Shown here in pieces: positions 15,302 through 23,954 of a DNA stretch of 64,000 bases. The notes under the pieces were generated by a model that was given only the letters and a program-made list of their open reading frames with translations, ran no database searches and was not told where the DNA came from. Positions within the stretch are counted from its first letter, which is position 1; each line of letters starts with the position of its first letter. Origin of the DNA: an uncultured Dorea sp. (GTDB lineage: Bacteria > Bacillota > Clostridia > Lachnospirales > Lachnospiraceae); assembly GCA_948602995.1 (NCBI GenBank), contig CAPEBR010000005.1:62001-126000 (forward strand). The letters are read 5' to 3'. Position numbers and translations under genes: made by a program.

Positions 15302-18300
15302 TTATCTGGATGGTGTAAATGTATATGAATTACTGCCTGTTATCTTTTTGCCATTGTTGTCAAGCAATTCATATGTGACACCTGTTGTATCGTCCTGCCA
15401 GGATGCAATTGTTAAGGTGTGCTCGTTTCCAGGATTTTTAATATCCTGGTCAAGTGTGAGATAAATTGCAGTATTGTCATTCTTTACTGCTTCAAAGTCA
15501 GTCACAGCATACTTTGTATCATCATTCAATTGTGTAAATATAAATTCGCCGGTCTGCACAGTCGATAATCTCACCTGATTTGTGAACTTCACCTTTAATC
15601 TGTTAGTTCCTACTCTTTCCACAGCATACACCTTATTGGCGAGATCATCTGATGCGAGTCCAAATTGAGGCGTATTTTCGTCATTATAAGTCAGAGTAGT
15701 ATCTGCCGTCGTATCATTGTTTATAGTAAACGTAATCACACTTCTTCCCGCCATCCCAGGCGCCCTCAGCGGAATAGCCAGAATTCCTTTATCATCTGTC
15801 CTTGCACTTCTTTCCCCATCTGTTTTGTTCAGTTCTGTAATCATATAAGAAACAGATATTCCAGCATAAGGATTCCCCAGCATATCCTTTACCTGTACAT
15901 ATACAGTTGTAGCTGTATCCTTATATAAATTCGTTCCATCCGGGGTAAGAATCTGATGCTCTATACCATTATTACTCCAGTTCATAGTGAATTTTAAACC
16001 AAGCTCTGAAATCGTATCTGTAGCTCCGGTACCAACATTCGATATCTCATGCTTTTTTTCTTCCTCATCGTAATATGTAATACGGACATCTGCACCGAGA
16101 TTTGCCATGTCAATGGTACCTGTCACTTCCATGGCTCCTATTCTGCTGGATGTAATCTTAGCAACATTTTTTGACTGGCTGCTGATTTCTCCTACTCCAG
16201 TCATTGTATAGGATATAGGTACATTTGTAATCTTATCGAATATTCCTGCACCAATACAATCGCTTGTCTCATCCTGAAAATCTCTATAGTCAAAGTTCTT
16301 AGAACGTGCAACTACCTGGTAGCCAAGATCCCATGTATTTCCAGTCTGGCTGTCTCTTTGACGTGTAATATCTTTGACAGCTCCTCTGAAGGTTGTCGTT
16401 CTCGCCGGGAAATCTGTTGTATTTGCACTGTCCATGAATGAAACGCCGAGATCAACCCAAAAAACATCCGCTTTCGGCAATTCTGATTTTGTTCCAACAC
16501 TAAGTTTTACAATTGATCCTTCTGATTTTGCATAAACACCCTTTACGAAGTCAATGTTTTCACCCTTCAGGATAAGTTCAGCACGTCCATCTGAATCCGT
16601 CCTGTCTCCTGCTGATATTACAGTGACTTGATTTATCATATTACCATTTTCATCTATCTCTCCGCCAATCTTATCTCCGGCTGAAAGTTCGACATCTTTC
16701 CCTTCACGATCATCCTGGTACAGGAAATCGACATTTGCTCCTTCAACTGTTTTTATTGTACCATTCGTACCAAATAGCTGGGCTGTCAGCTTCACATTCT
16801 GCCCTTCAATAGCATAAAACTCTTCATTTGGATCTTCTTCTACTGAAGTATTATCATTTACCCATTGTACGGAAGAATAGAGAACCCCACCGCCAATACT
16901 GTTTAATTCTTTGTCTGAAATTCCAGGGATGTCCAAAGTTGCTTTTATATTTGTAACTCCTACTGTTTTGGAATCAATTACCGCAACATTACCACCTTCT
17001 TCTGGAGTAATTGTACCAACACCCTTCTCACATGTCTCTTCCCTTGTTGCCCTGATAGCATGAATATTTTTGGAATTATTGGCTTTATCAGGAGCAAGTA
17101 TATTTACATTGCTGCCATTATTTACAGTAGGATAAAGATACCATGCTACCACCTTGTTATTGGTATCAGATACTTCAATATATGCATTTCCTGTCCTGGG
17201 GTACGATGGAATATAGCATTTGTATGTGTAATTACCGTTCAGGTATGCTGAATCATCCGGAATATACTTTCTGACTGCACTAAGAGTCATGGAAGATGGT
17301 TCATATCCGATTTCAGAAGAGGCTTCCTCCCATTTCACTACATCCTTCATTGTAATATAGTTCGCCTCATTGGCAGTCCCTGATGCATACTTTCCCACCA
17401 GACGTTTTAATACATAGCCTTCATTAGATGCATCCACCAGACCCTGGGATACAAGTGAAACCTGCAGATATCCCTCTTTGTTCTGAAGCTTGTCAATCTG
17501 TACATTTGGAGAGGCCTGGCTGTTATTCGTAACATCCATGGCTTTTGAATACATTAAATTACCATTCAAATCATACAGGTCTATATACATTACAGAGTAT
17601 CTTGACAATCTTATTTTATCAAAGCATAATGTCATGTATTCCAAACCTGCCGGAATTTCCTGTACAATTGTGGTGGTTGTTTCATTCAGCTCATCATTAT
17701 AGACCGTATATTTCCCAGAATCACTTCCAACATCCTTAGACCATTCTCCGGCTCTTGCATTTTCATTTGTGGCTGGTAATGCGAGATAAGGCTCTACGGA
17801 CAGATATACTTTTCTACTATCAGCATTTGTAGAATATTGCTGGCTGGTTACGTATTCCTCTGACAGACTCCTTCCTTCTTCATAAATTGTCCGGGTTGTA
17901 TAAACACCATCATCAAATTCACTTGCATTGTCTGAAGGTTCAATGTCCGGATAAACCCGGCCGTGATTGTTTTCTACAGCCAAAGCTCCATACCCATCCT
18001 TTGTATCCTCCCGGATTTCCATTGCTGCAAAGGATACTGGAATAGATGTCTCTGCATTCGTTGCCGATTCTTTTGCTGTCAGAGTATAGCTCTGCCATAT
18101 TCCCGAAAATGCATTCGCGTTACTATAATCTTGCGTCGGACCAACCGCAAAAGTTGCAATACCATTTGCATCGGTGGTAACTGCGCCAGAATTAATTCCT
18201 TTTAGCTCAAATCCTCTCGGACTATTTCCATAATCAGCACTCAGGGACAATGTAACCGTTGCATTTCCTACCCCCATGCCATCTTTTCCGACCGACACGC

Positions 18301-19336
18301 GCACATTCATCTCTTTACCAACAATAACTGTGTTATTATACTGCTTGCCCTCTCCGTCTTTATATGGATTCGTAACCTCCAGGGTAATACCATTTGCAAT
18401 CTGCGAATCTGACTTTACGGTGATTTTACATTCGGATGATTTTACATTGCTTCCATCTTCTGCAATTGCATAGACGCTTGTACTTCCAACTTTATGCCCG
18501 GTTACCACGCCGTCAACAGATACGGATGCGATTGTCTCATCTTCTGACATCCACTTTACAGCCTTATTTGTGGCATTTTCCGGCAAAATGGCCGTTTTAA
18601 GCGCAACTGTACCGCTGATCGTAACCTCCGCTGATTCCGTATTCAGCTGAATCTCTTTTACCGGTACATTCACAACCGTCACATTTACACTTGCTGTTTT
18701 CCCATTTGCAGACTTTACAGTAATCGTTGCTGTACCGGCGCCCATGCCAATGACTGCGCCTGCATTATTAACTGCTGCAACTGCACTGTTACTTGAAGAA
18801 TACGTAAGTGTCTTATTCGTAGCATTAGCAGGCGCTACAGCTGCGTTCACCTGCGCACTCTCGCCAACATTAATCGTGGACGGTACAATTGTTGCAGTTA
18901 CGCCAGTAACCGCAATCTCACGATTTGCACCGCCATTATTGGAAGACGATTTTTTCTTAACCACTATGGTAACGTTCTTTTTGACCTTTTTCTTGTTCTT
19001 TCCAGTAACTGTTACTGTAATCTTTGACTTTCCTGCAGATTTTGCAGTAATCTTTCCTTTTTTATCGACTGTAGCAACCTTCTTCTTGCTTGTTTTAAAT
19101 ACAATGCTCTTTTTAGCTGCTTTCGGTGTAACTGTTACCTTCAATTTCTTTTTCTGTCCAACTGCCATAGTATATTTTTTATTTGTAACAGTGGATGAAC
19201 CAATTTTAAGCTTAACGCTTTTTACCTTTTTTGCTGATGCTGCCTCTGCCTGGACAGATGGGATCGCTGCAGATGTTAATACCATAGCAATCACTACGAC
19301 AAAGGTCAGCATCCTTTTCATGATTGACTTTTTCAT
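15302..19336 (-). CDS. Large secreted surface protein with bacterial Ig-like domains
   Basis: A 1344-residue protein. Residues 1 to about 33 form a signal peptide (basic start, then LTFVVVIAMVLTSAAIP, cleavage near VQAEA). Three Big_2-type domains follow: about 38-130 (very Lys-rich), 142-225 and 228-310, each with the VATVD/SVSVDGVVTG and GxATITV pattern. Big_1-like segments appear near 315-435 (TTDANGIATFAVG) and 1140-1235 (RTDDKGILAIPL), and an SbsA-like Ig domain ends the protein. There is no LPxTG motif or membrane anchor, so attachment must be indirect, perhaps through the basic domain. The role could be adhesion or matrix. The 5' region holds a small hairpin (19380-19395). It is AT-richer than its neighbours. 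Confidence 0.82.
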   Translation of the reverse strand: MKKSIMKRMLTFVVVIAMVLTSAAIPSVQAEAASAKKVKSVKLKIGSSTVTNKKYTMAVGQKKKLKVTVTPKAAKKSIVFKTSKKKVATVDKKGKITAKSAGKSKITVTVTGKNKKKVKKNVTIVVKKKSSSNNGGANREIAVTGVTATIVPSTINVGESAQVNAAVAPANATNKTLTYSSSNSAVAAVNNAGAVIGMGAGTATITVKSANGKTASVNVTVVNVPVKEIQLNTESAEVTISGTVALKTAILPENATNKAVKWMSEDETIASVSVDGVVTGHKVGSTSVYAIAEDGSNVKSSECKITVKSDSQIANGITLEVTNPYKDGEGKQYNNTVIVGKEMNVRVSVGKDGMGVGNATVTLSLSADYGNSPRGFELKGINSGAVTTDANGIATFAVGPTQDYSNANAFSGIWQSYTLTAKESATNAETSIPVSFAAMEIREDTKDGYGALAVENNHGRVYPDIEPSDNASEFDDGVYTTRTIYEEGRSLSEEYVTSQQYSTNADSRKVYLSVEPYLALPATNENARAGEWSKDVGSDSGKYTVYNDELNETTTTIVQEIPAGLEYMTLCFDKIRLSRYSVMYIDLYDLNGNLMYSKAMDVTNNSQASPNVQIDKLQNKEGYLQVSLVSQGLVDASNEGYVLKRLVGKYASGTANEANYITMKDVVKWEEASSEIGYEPSSMTLSAVRKYIPDDSAYLNGNYTYKCYIPSYPRTGNAYIEVSDTNNKVVAWYLYPTVNNGSNVNILAPDKANNSKNIHAIRATREETCEKGVGTITPEEGGNVAVIDSKTVGVTNIKATLDIPGISDKELNSIGGGVLYSSVQWVNDNTSVEEDPNEEFYAIEGQNVKLTAQLFGTNGTIKTVEGANVDFLYQDDREGKDVELSAGDKIGGEIDENGNMINQVTVISAGDRTDSDGRAELILKGENIDFVKGVYAKSEGSIVKLSVGTKSELPKADVFWVDLGVSFMDSANTTDFPARTTTFRGAVKDITRQRDSQTGNTWDLGYQVVARSKNFDYRDFQDETSDCIGAGIFDKITNVPISYTMTGVGEISSQSKNVAKITSSRIGAMEVTGTIDMANLGADVRITYYDEEEKKHEISNVGTGATDTISELGLKFTMNWSNNGIEHQILTPDGTNLYKDTATTVYVQVKDMLGNPYAGISVSYMITELNKTDGERSARTDDKGILAIPLRAPGMAGRSVITFTINNDTTADTTLTYNDENTPQFGLASDDLANKVYAVERVGTNRLKVKFTNQVRLSTVQTGEFIFTQLNDDTKYAVTDFEAVKNDNTAIYLTLDQDIKNPGNEHTLTIASWQDDTTGVTYELLDNNGKKITGSNSYTFTPSR

Positions 19337-19515
19337 CTTATTTTTTCCTTTCTGAATTATTCCTGCAGTAATGATTATTGTCCCTCGCCAGGGACAGTGA
19401 CCTAAAATCCCGGGGGAATGTTCATAGCCTTCACAGCGGTCTGCTGAATCGTTACAAATCAGGCCCTTTTGTATGCCTCCTTCCCATATCTGAACAATTC
19501 GTCCTTTCTTTAAGC

Positions 19516-21474
19516 CTATATGATTCTGACATGCTTCGTGGAGGACCAGGCTGAATATACCTTACCTGATCCACCCTTAGACCATGCGCGAACCCGAATA
19601 TGATATTTCCCTTTCGACAGCTTTTTAAATCCTGCCGATATCTTTTTTCCTGAAAACTTCTTTGACTTTGCTTTGGAAAAATTTTTCTTTTTCGAATATT
19701 GAACCTGATATCCGGATACTCCTTTTTTCTTTAACCACTTTACCGTTATACTCTTTTTACTCTTTTTCACAATCTTCGTGATTTTAGGCTGTGAAATACG
19801 TATCGTCTGCTTCTCGTTGCTGAATGCGCCCTCATCTTTATTCAAACAGGCTTTCACTGCGTAGGTATACTTCTTTCCATCCGCTGCCTTTTTATCCGTA
19901 TAGGATGCTGCTGATCTGTTTAATGCTGCAATTCTGGCATACTTGCCATTTCCGTTTCTTCGGTACAGAGAATATCCTGTACAGTCTTTCACACCTGACC
20001 ACTGAATCTTAATTCCAGATTTTACATTGCTTACTGTTTGTAAAACAGGCCTTCCCAACTGTCTGGACGCTGTGTTTGCAGCGTTATTTTCATCTTGGTC
20101 AGTTCCACTTCCTGTAACTCCTCCCACTATTCCATTCTGAAACAAACTCTTAAGATTCGGACATCCCCAGCCGTACAGAGTGTCTTTTCCTGTATCCCCC
20201 AAATCAAGGCAATATTTTTTCAATTCATTGTAGACACCTTCAACAGTAAGATCTGGTTTAAGCATCTTCATATACGCTGCTGCTGCCGTAATATGCGGCG
20301 CCGCCATAGATGTTCCGTCCATATCCACTGTAGTGCCTCCATTACAGGCACTGACAATACCGCTTCCAGGAGCCGTAAAATCTATCACGTTTCCGCGGTT
20401 AGAATAGGTGGCAAGCTTTCCTGATTTTCCAAGTGCACTTACTGTCAGAGTCTGTGGATTGCATGCAGGATATGTATACTTTGCATCTACAGAATCATTG
20501 CCTGCGGCTACACAAATAGGAATTCCCTTGTTATATGCGGCCTGTATTGCGGTATCGTATGCTGTCATTGGTCTTCCGCTTGTGTCAAACATACCCATAC
20601 TAATGTTTACTACATTGGCGTTATTTTCTACTGCATATTGGATTGCAGTGCGCAAAAAGCTCGTGGTAGACAGACCCAGACTATTGCCAACCTTCAGAGA
20701 CATAATCTGAACGTTACCAGGTGTGGCATCAACAATGGTTCCGCTAACATGGGTTCCATGCCCGTGCTCATCTTTCACATTCCCATTTCCAGCTGCAATA
20801 TTGTAACTGTCTGATGTAATTACCCGGTCTTTAAACATAAAGTTAAATTCATCAATTCCGGTATCAATGACAGCTACTTTTACAGCAGAAAGGTCTGTTC
20901 TGTCTTTTGCCTGATTCTTCAAGACATCCATTCCCATATATCCCACACCCCAGGAATAATAGCTGTCTTCGCTGTCTATATCGCATATTGCTTTATCTAT
21001 GCAAAAGACTTCATCTACAAAACAAAATCCCTCTCCATACTGTGCCGTAAGATGCTCATAAGCATTCTTTGTATCCTCTTCAGTGGCAAACTGAAGATAT
21101 GTTTCATTCATTTTCTCATTATAATATACTGTCTCAGCACCATAAAACTCTTGAAGATCCCCACTCTCCACAATTAATCTCTTTGTCTGATAGGGAGCCG
21201 TGACTTCTAGTTCATCACCTTTTTCTTCTATTTCGAAAATTGCATCATCATCCTGTCCATCCAGAAATTCCCCAACCGATTCACTGGAATTGTCAAGTGT
21301 CTTCTGTACAAAAAAGTCCTCCTCCCAATTATCATTTACTATATCGCTTATTTCCAAACAGTCGTTAACTTGAACAATTCTGGCATCTTCAGATGCTCTT
21401 ACCTCAACTTTCGCTACTGGCAAAAGCATAGACAGTATAACGAAATATGCAGTCACTTTTTTCCTGTTTTTCAT
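19516..21474 (-). CDS. Secreted subtilisin-like serine protease (S8) with FN3-like tail
   Basis: About 652 residues: signal peptide (VTAYFVILSMLLPVAKVEV), a pro-region to about 190, and an S8 catalytic domain. The triad is Asp204 (VAVIDTGID), His239 (HGHGTHVSG) and Ser389 (DGTSMAAPH), with the oxyanion Asn326 (VAAGNDS). Two FN3-like domains follow (about 480-560 and 565-650), the second very Lys-rich like the N terminus of the adjacent Ig-like protein. ATG 21474 is preferred: AGGAAGGG precedes it. An in-frame ATG at 21501 repeats the same MKNRK peptide. It probably matures surface proteins or degrades host or competitor peptides. It has its own promoter with three operator copies. Confidence 0.88.
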   Translation of the reverse strand: MKNRKKVTAYFVILSMLLPVAKVEVRASEDARIVQVNDCLEISDIVNDNWEEDFFVQKTLDNSSESVGEFLDGQDDDAIFEIEEKGDELEVTAPYQTKRLIVESGDLQEFYGAETVYYNEKMNETYLQFATEEDTKNAYEHLTAQYGEGFCFVDEVFCIDKAICDIDSEDSYYSWGVGYMGMDVLKNQAKDRTDLSAVKVAVIDTGIDEFNFMFKDRVITSDSYNIAAGNGNVKDEHGHGTHVSGTIVDATPGNVQIMSLKVGNSLGLSTTSFLRTAIQYAVENNANVVNISMGMFDTSGRPMTAYDTAIQAAYNKGIPICVAAGNDSVDAKYTYPACNPQTLTVSALGKSGKLATYSNRGNVIDFTAPGSGIVSACNGGTTVDMDGTSMAAPHITAAAAYMKMLKPDLTVEGVYNELKKYCLDLGDTGKDTLYGWGCPNLKSLFQNGIVGGVTGSGTDQDENNAANTASRQLGRPVLQTVSNVKSGIKIQWSGVKDCTGYSLYRRNGNGKYARIAALNRSAASYTDKKAADGKKYTYAVKACLNKDEGAFSNEKQTIRISQPKITKIVKKSKKSITVKWLKKKGVSGYQVQYSKKKNFSKAKSKKFSGKKISAGFKKLSKGKYHIRVRAWSKGGSGKVYSAWSSTKHVRII

Positions 21475-21525
21475 TACATCAAATCCCTTCCTGTTTTTCA
21501 TATTTCCGTACTATATCCAAATAAA

Positions 21526-21578
21526 AACTATAGTTATTTAATACACATAATTATAGTTAACTATAGTTATGATGTCAA
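21526..21578 (-). promoter_or_regulatory. Protease gene promoter with three AACTATAGTT sites
   Basis: On the minus strand TTGACA (21573-21578), a 17-bp spacer, then a perfect TATAAT (21550-21555). The 10-bp palindrome AACTATAGTT occurs at 21559-21568 (in the spacer) and 21526-21535 (just downstream), with a one-mismatch copy AATTATAGTT at 21549-21558 over the -10. Such a near-consensus promoter covered by tandem operators indicates tight repression by an unidentified regulator. Confidence 0.75.
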
Positions 21579-21986
21579 TAGTCAAATAAGTTATTGCATC
21601 TGTTTATGCATGAACGAAGCGGCGGATCAGTTGGAAGGAGTAAACATAAAGTAAGGACAATAAGGAAATACCAAGAAAATAATCTCTGTTTTTTAAGAAA
21701 TATTATGTTGTGTCACAAAGGGTAGATATGATAAAGTAAATCCATAAAATTCTATCAAAGGATTTGCCAGAAAATTTGAATCTATAGATCTAGAAATCTA
21801 GACAGTCGGAGTAATCATTGGGGAGTTTCACCCTGTTTTATCAGTTTACGCGAATCACAAAAGCAGATATTTCCGGATAACGGCATGTTTCCAAAAATAG
21901 TAACCATTACTATTTCGATAATCCGAAAATCTGTAAAGAGACAGTTGTATGTTCAAGGGAAAAATTTATATAATGGAGGAAAACAA
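21579..21986. other. Intergenic region without recognisable gene
   Basis: AT-rich. A short plus-strand frame ends MNEAADQLEGVNIK with a stop at 21654 and could be the tail of a lost gene. Towards the end, TATAAT near 21969 and GGAGGA serve the small ORF at 21987. Nothing else is recognisable. Confidence 0.3.
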
Positions 21987-22160
21987 ATGAATCAAACAGG
22001 AAATTGGGAATGGAAGAAGCTGAGAAAGACTAAAACACCGGAAGTGATTTCGGACGAGTTGGAATAAGAAGCTTCGGTAATTAACCAGATATGTAAGGCG
22101 GCAACGACCTGTGGCCGGGAATACGATACAGAACAAATTTTCGAGAAGCTGAAAGATTAA
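21987..22160 (+). pseudogene. Small gene interrupted by one in-frame TAA
   Basis: GGAGGA and a seven-base gap precede ATG 21987. The frame encodes 26 residues (MNQTGNWEWKKLRKTKT and on), hits TAA at 22065-22067, and continues in the same phase for 30 sensible codons (including ICKAATTCGREYDTEQIF) to a TAA at 22158-22160. Without that stop it would be a 57-residue protein. A nonsense mutation is the simplest reading; a genuine 26-residue peptide is also possible. I do not recognise the family. Confidence 0.4.
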
Positions 22161-22197
22161 AAACATATTGTGGCACTATACTATCGGGGCCATTGAT

Positions 22198-23226
22198 TCA
22201 AAATAGCCCCACATCACTTTCCCTGGCATAATAATCTCCCACCGGAAACTCCAGCAAGATCCTCGTGCCCTCTCCTTCCACAGATTCTGCCCCAATCTCT
22301 ATCCCAAGCTTCCCGCAAAGTACCTTACAGAGATATAGCCCCATCCCTGTTGACCGTTCATTTTTCCTCCCGTTGCTTCCGGTAAAGCCCTTCTCAAAGA
22401 CACGCATCGCCTCTTCTTCCTTAATTCCGATTCCATTATCCTCTGCCACAAGCCGGACTCCATGTCCGTACCTTTCTGTATAAATGCACAGATGTGCCCC
22501 TTCTTCCCTTTTATATTTCACACTATTAAGAACAATCTGATTCAGAATAAAGGCAATCCATTTCTCATCTGTATACACCTCATCCTCACATCGCACCTCT
22601 GCCGTCATCCCGCTTTGTATAAGCAAATATTTATTCTTTAACAGCACCTCAGAAGCCAGATTGTGCAGGCTGGTCTTTTTGATTATGTAATCCTTATACA
22701 CCTCATCCGAGCGCGCATAGTAAAGAGCCATTTCCACAAGTGCCCATGTCTTCTGATTCAGTCCGCCGATCCGTCTCTCATGCTCTCCCCTGTAATTTTC
22801 ACAGATCAGGGAAATTCCGGTAATGGGTGCTTTGATCTCATGTACCCAGCTCTCAATAAATTCCCGGTATTCCTTCCTCTCCTCCTCAATATCCCGGATT
22901 TTCTCAATAGCAGATTTATTGGATGCCCGGATCATGTCCCGGTAAATCAAATCCTCCAGACACACCGGATCTGGCATCACCTCTCCCAGAAGATACCGCT
23001 GATCTACCTGTTCCAGTATTTTTTCCATCTGGCTGAAATATCTCTTCTTCTTCCAATAGGATGCGCCAAACACTACTGTAAGGAGAATCGCCCAGCATAA
23101 CAAAAGCAGAAAAATATAATCCCCTGGATACCCGGTAGCATATAAAAACCCGCCCGCCAGAAGCATGCAGCATATATGGAGAAGTAAAAACAGACATCTG
23201 TCCTTCACATATTCCCTGACTGTCAT
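22198..23226 (-). CDS. Bce-type intramembrane-sensing histidine kinase
   Basis: 342 residues with two closely spaced N-terminal helices (about 11-31 and 36-54) separated by only a few residues (TGYPGD). That is the hallmark of BceS-like kinases, which sense through a partner ABC transporter, not through a sensor domain. The dimerisation motif is FIESWVHEIKAPITG with His129. ATPase boxes include IVLNSVKYKR (N box) and STGMGLYLCKVL (G box). It overlaps the response regulator gene by 4 bases (ATGA). The likely transporter partner is BceAB at 11927-14828. Confidence 0.9.
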   Translation of the reverse strand: MTVREYVKDRCLFLLLHICCMLLAGGFLYATGYPGDYIFLLLLCWAILLTVVFGASYWKKKRYFSQMEKILEQVDQRYLLGEVMPDPVCLEDLIYRDMIRASNKSAIEKIRDIEEERKEYREFIESWVHEIKAPITGISLICENYRGEHERRIGGLNQKTWALVEMALYYARSDEVYKDYIIKKTSLHNLASEVLLKNKYLLIQSGMTAEVRCEDEVYTDEKWIAFILNQIVLNSVKYKREEGAHLCIYTERYGHGVRLVAEDNGIGIKEEEAMRVFEKGFTGSNGRKNERSTGMGLYLCKVLCGKLGIEIGAESVEGEGTRILLEFPVGDYYARESDVGLF

Positions 23227-23891
23227 ATCCGATACCCCATTCCCCGTTTTGTCTCAATAAATTCCTGCACGCCAATCCGCCCAAGCTTCCCCCGTATCCG
23301 GGTCATATTCACACTCAGCGCATTATCATCAATAAACACCTGCTGATCCCACAGAGCCTCCACAAGCTCCACGCGGGAGACAATCTCTCCCTTTTTCATA
23401 AACAGGTAATGAAGGATCTTCAGCTCATTCCGCGACATATCCATCTCACGGCATTCATATCTCACACAGCCTCTGGCCAGGTCAAGCTCCACACCCTTAT
23501 GGCTGAGCACAGCCTCCTCCCTCCCCGTATTCCTTTTTGTACGCTTCAGCACAGCAGCAATTCTGGCAAGCAGCACCGGAGGATGAAAAGGCTTGGTGAT
23601 ATAGTCATCCCCGCCTCTTAAGATTCCATTCAGCTCATCCGTGAAATCTGTCCTTCCTGTCACAAAGATCACCGGTACTTCTGATGACAGCCGGAGCCTC
23701 GAGCAGATCTCAAATCCCGATTCCCCCGGAAGATTCAGATCCAGCAGCACTAGATCCGGATCCCTCTCCAGTATAAAAGGGACGATTCCCTCAAAATTCC
23801 CCGGGGCGCTCACCTGATACAATGAATTTTCTAATAATTGCCTGAGCTCCTGACGGATGACCGGGTCATCCTCAATGATCATAATATGCAT
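23223..23891 (-). CDS. Bce-type response regulator (OmpR family)
   Basis: 222 residues: receiver domain with acidic pair DD8-9, phospho-acceptor Asp51 (LVLLDLNLPGESG) and the conserved Lys in YITKPFHPP, then a winged-helix DNA-binding domain (about 125-222). The winged helix shows MSRNELKILHYLFMKKGEIV and VNMTRIRGKLGRIG. It is paired with the downstream kinase. It probably activates the BceAB-like transporter genes on peptide-antibiotic stress. The ATG has AGGTGGAGG upstream. Confidence 0.92.
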   Translation of the reverse strand: MHIMIIEDDPVIRQELRQLLENSLYQVSAPGNFEGIVPFILERDPDLVLLDLNLPGESGFEICSRLRLSSEVPVIFVTGRTDFTDELNGILRGGDDYITKPFHPPVLLARIAAVLKRTKRNTGREEAVLSHKGVELDLARGCVRYECREMDMSRNELKILHYLFMKKGEIVSRVELVEALWDQQVFIDDNALSVNMTRIRGKLGRIGVQEFIETKRGMGYRI

Positions 23892-23910
23892 ATTCCTCCA
23901 CCTGCCAATT

Positions 23911-23944
23911 GGGGACGGGGTATTTTTAAAAATACCCCGTCCCC
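23911..23944. terminator. Family B palindrome, terminator of gpmI
   Basis: GGGGACGGGGTATTTTT pairs perfectly with its complement ending in ACCCCGTCCCC. It lies 11 bp beyond the stop of gpmI, ahead of the response-regulator gene. In this copy the GC base pair found in other copies (GGGGC/GCCCC) is changed to a TA pair (GGGGT/ACCCC), keeping the helix. Confidence 0.75.
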
Positions 23945-23954
23945 AGAAACTTTT

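Noticed and set aside
18744..19355. Hydrophobic 203-codon frame on the plus strand, looking like a membrane protein
   Set aside because: It is the complement of the Lys-rich start of the Ig-like gene; AAA/AAG codons read backwards give Phe and Leu, mimicking membrane helices.
19337..19515. Riboswitch upstream of the Ig-like protein gene
   Set aside because: A small hairpin (GTCCCT/AGGGAC) is present, but I could not match the region to the c-di-GMP or other common riboswitch consensus by eye.
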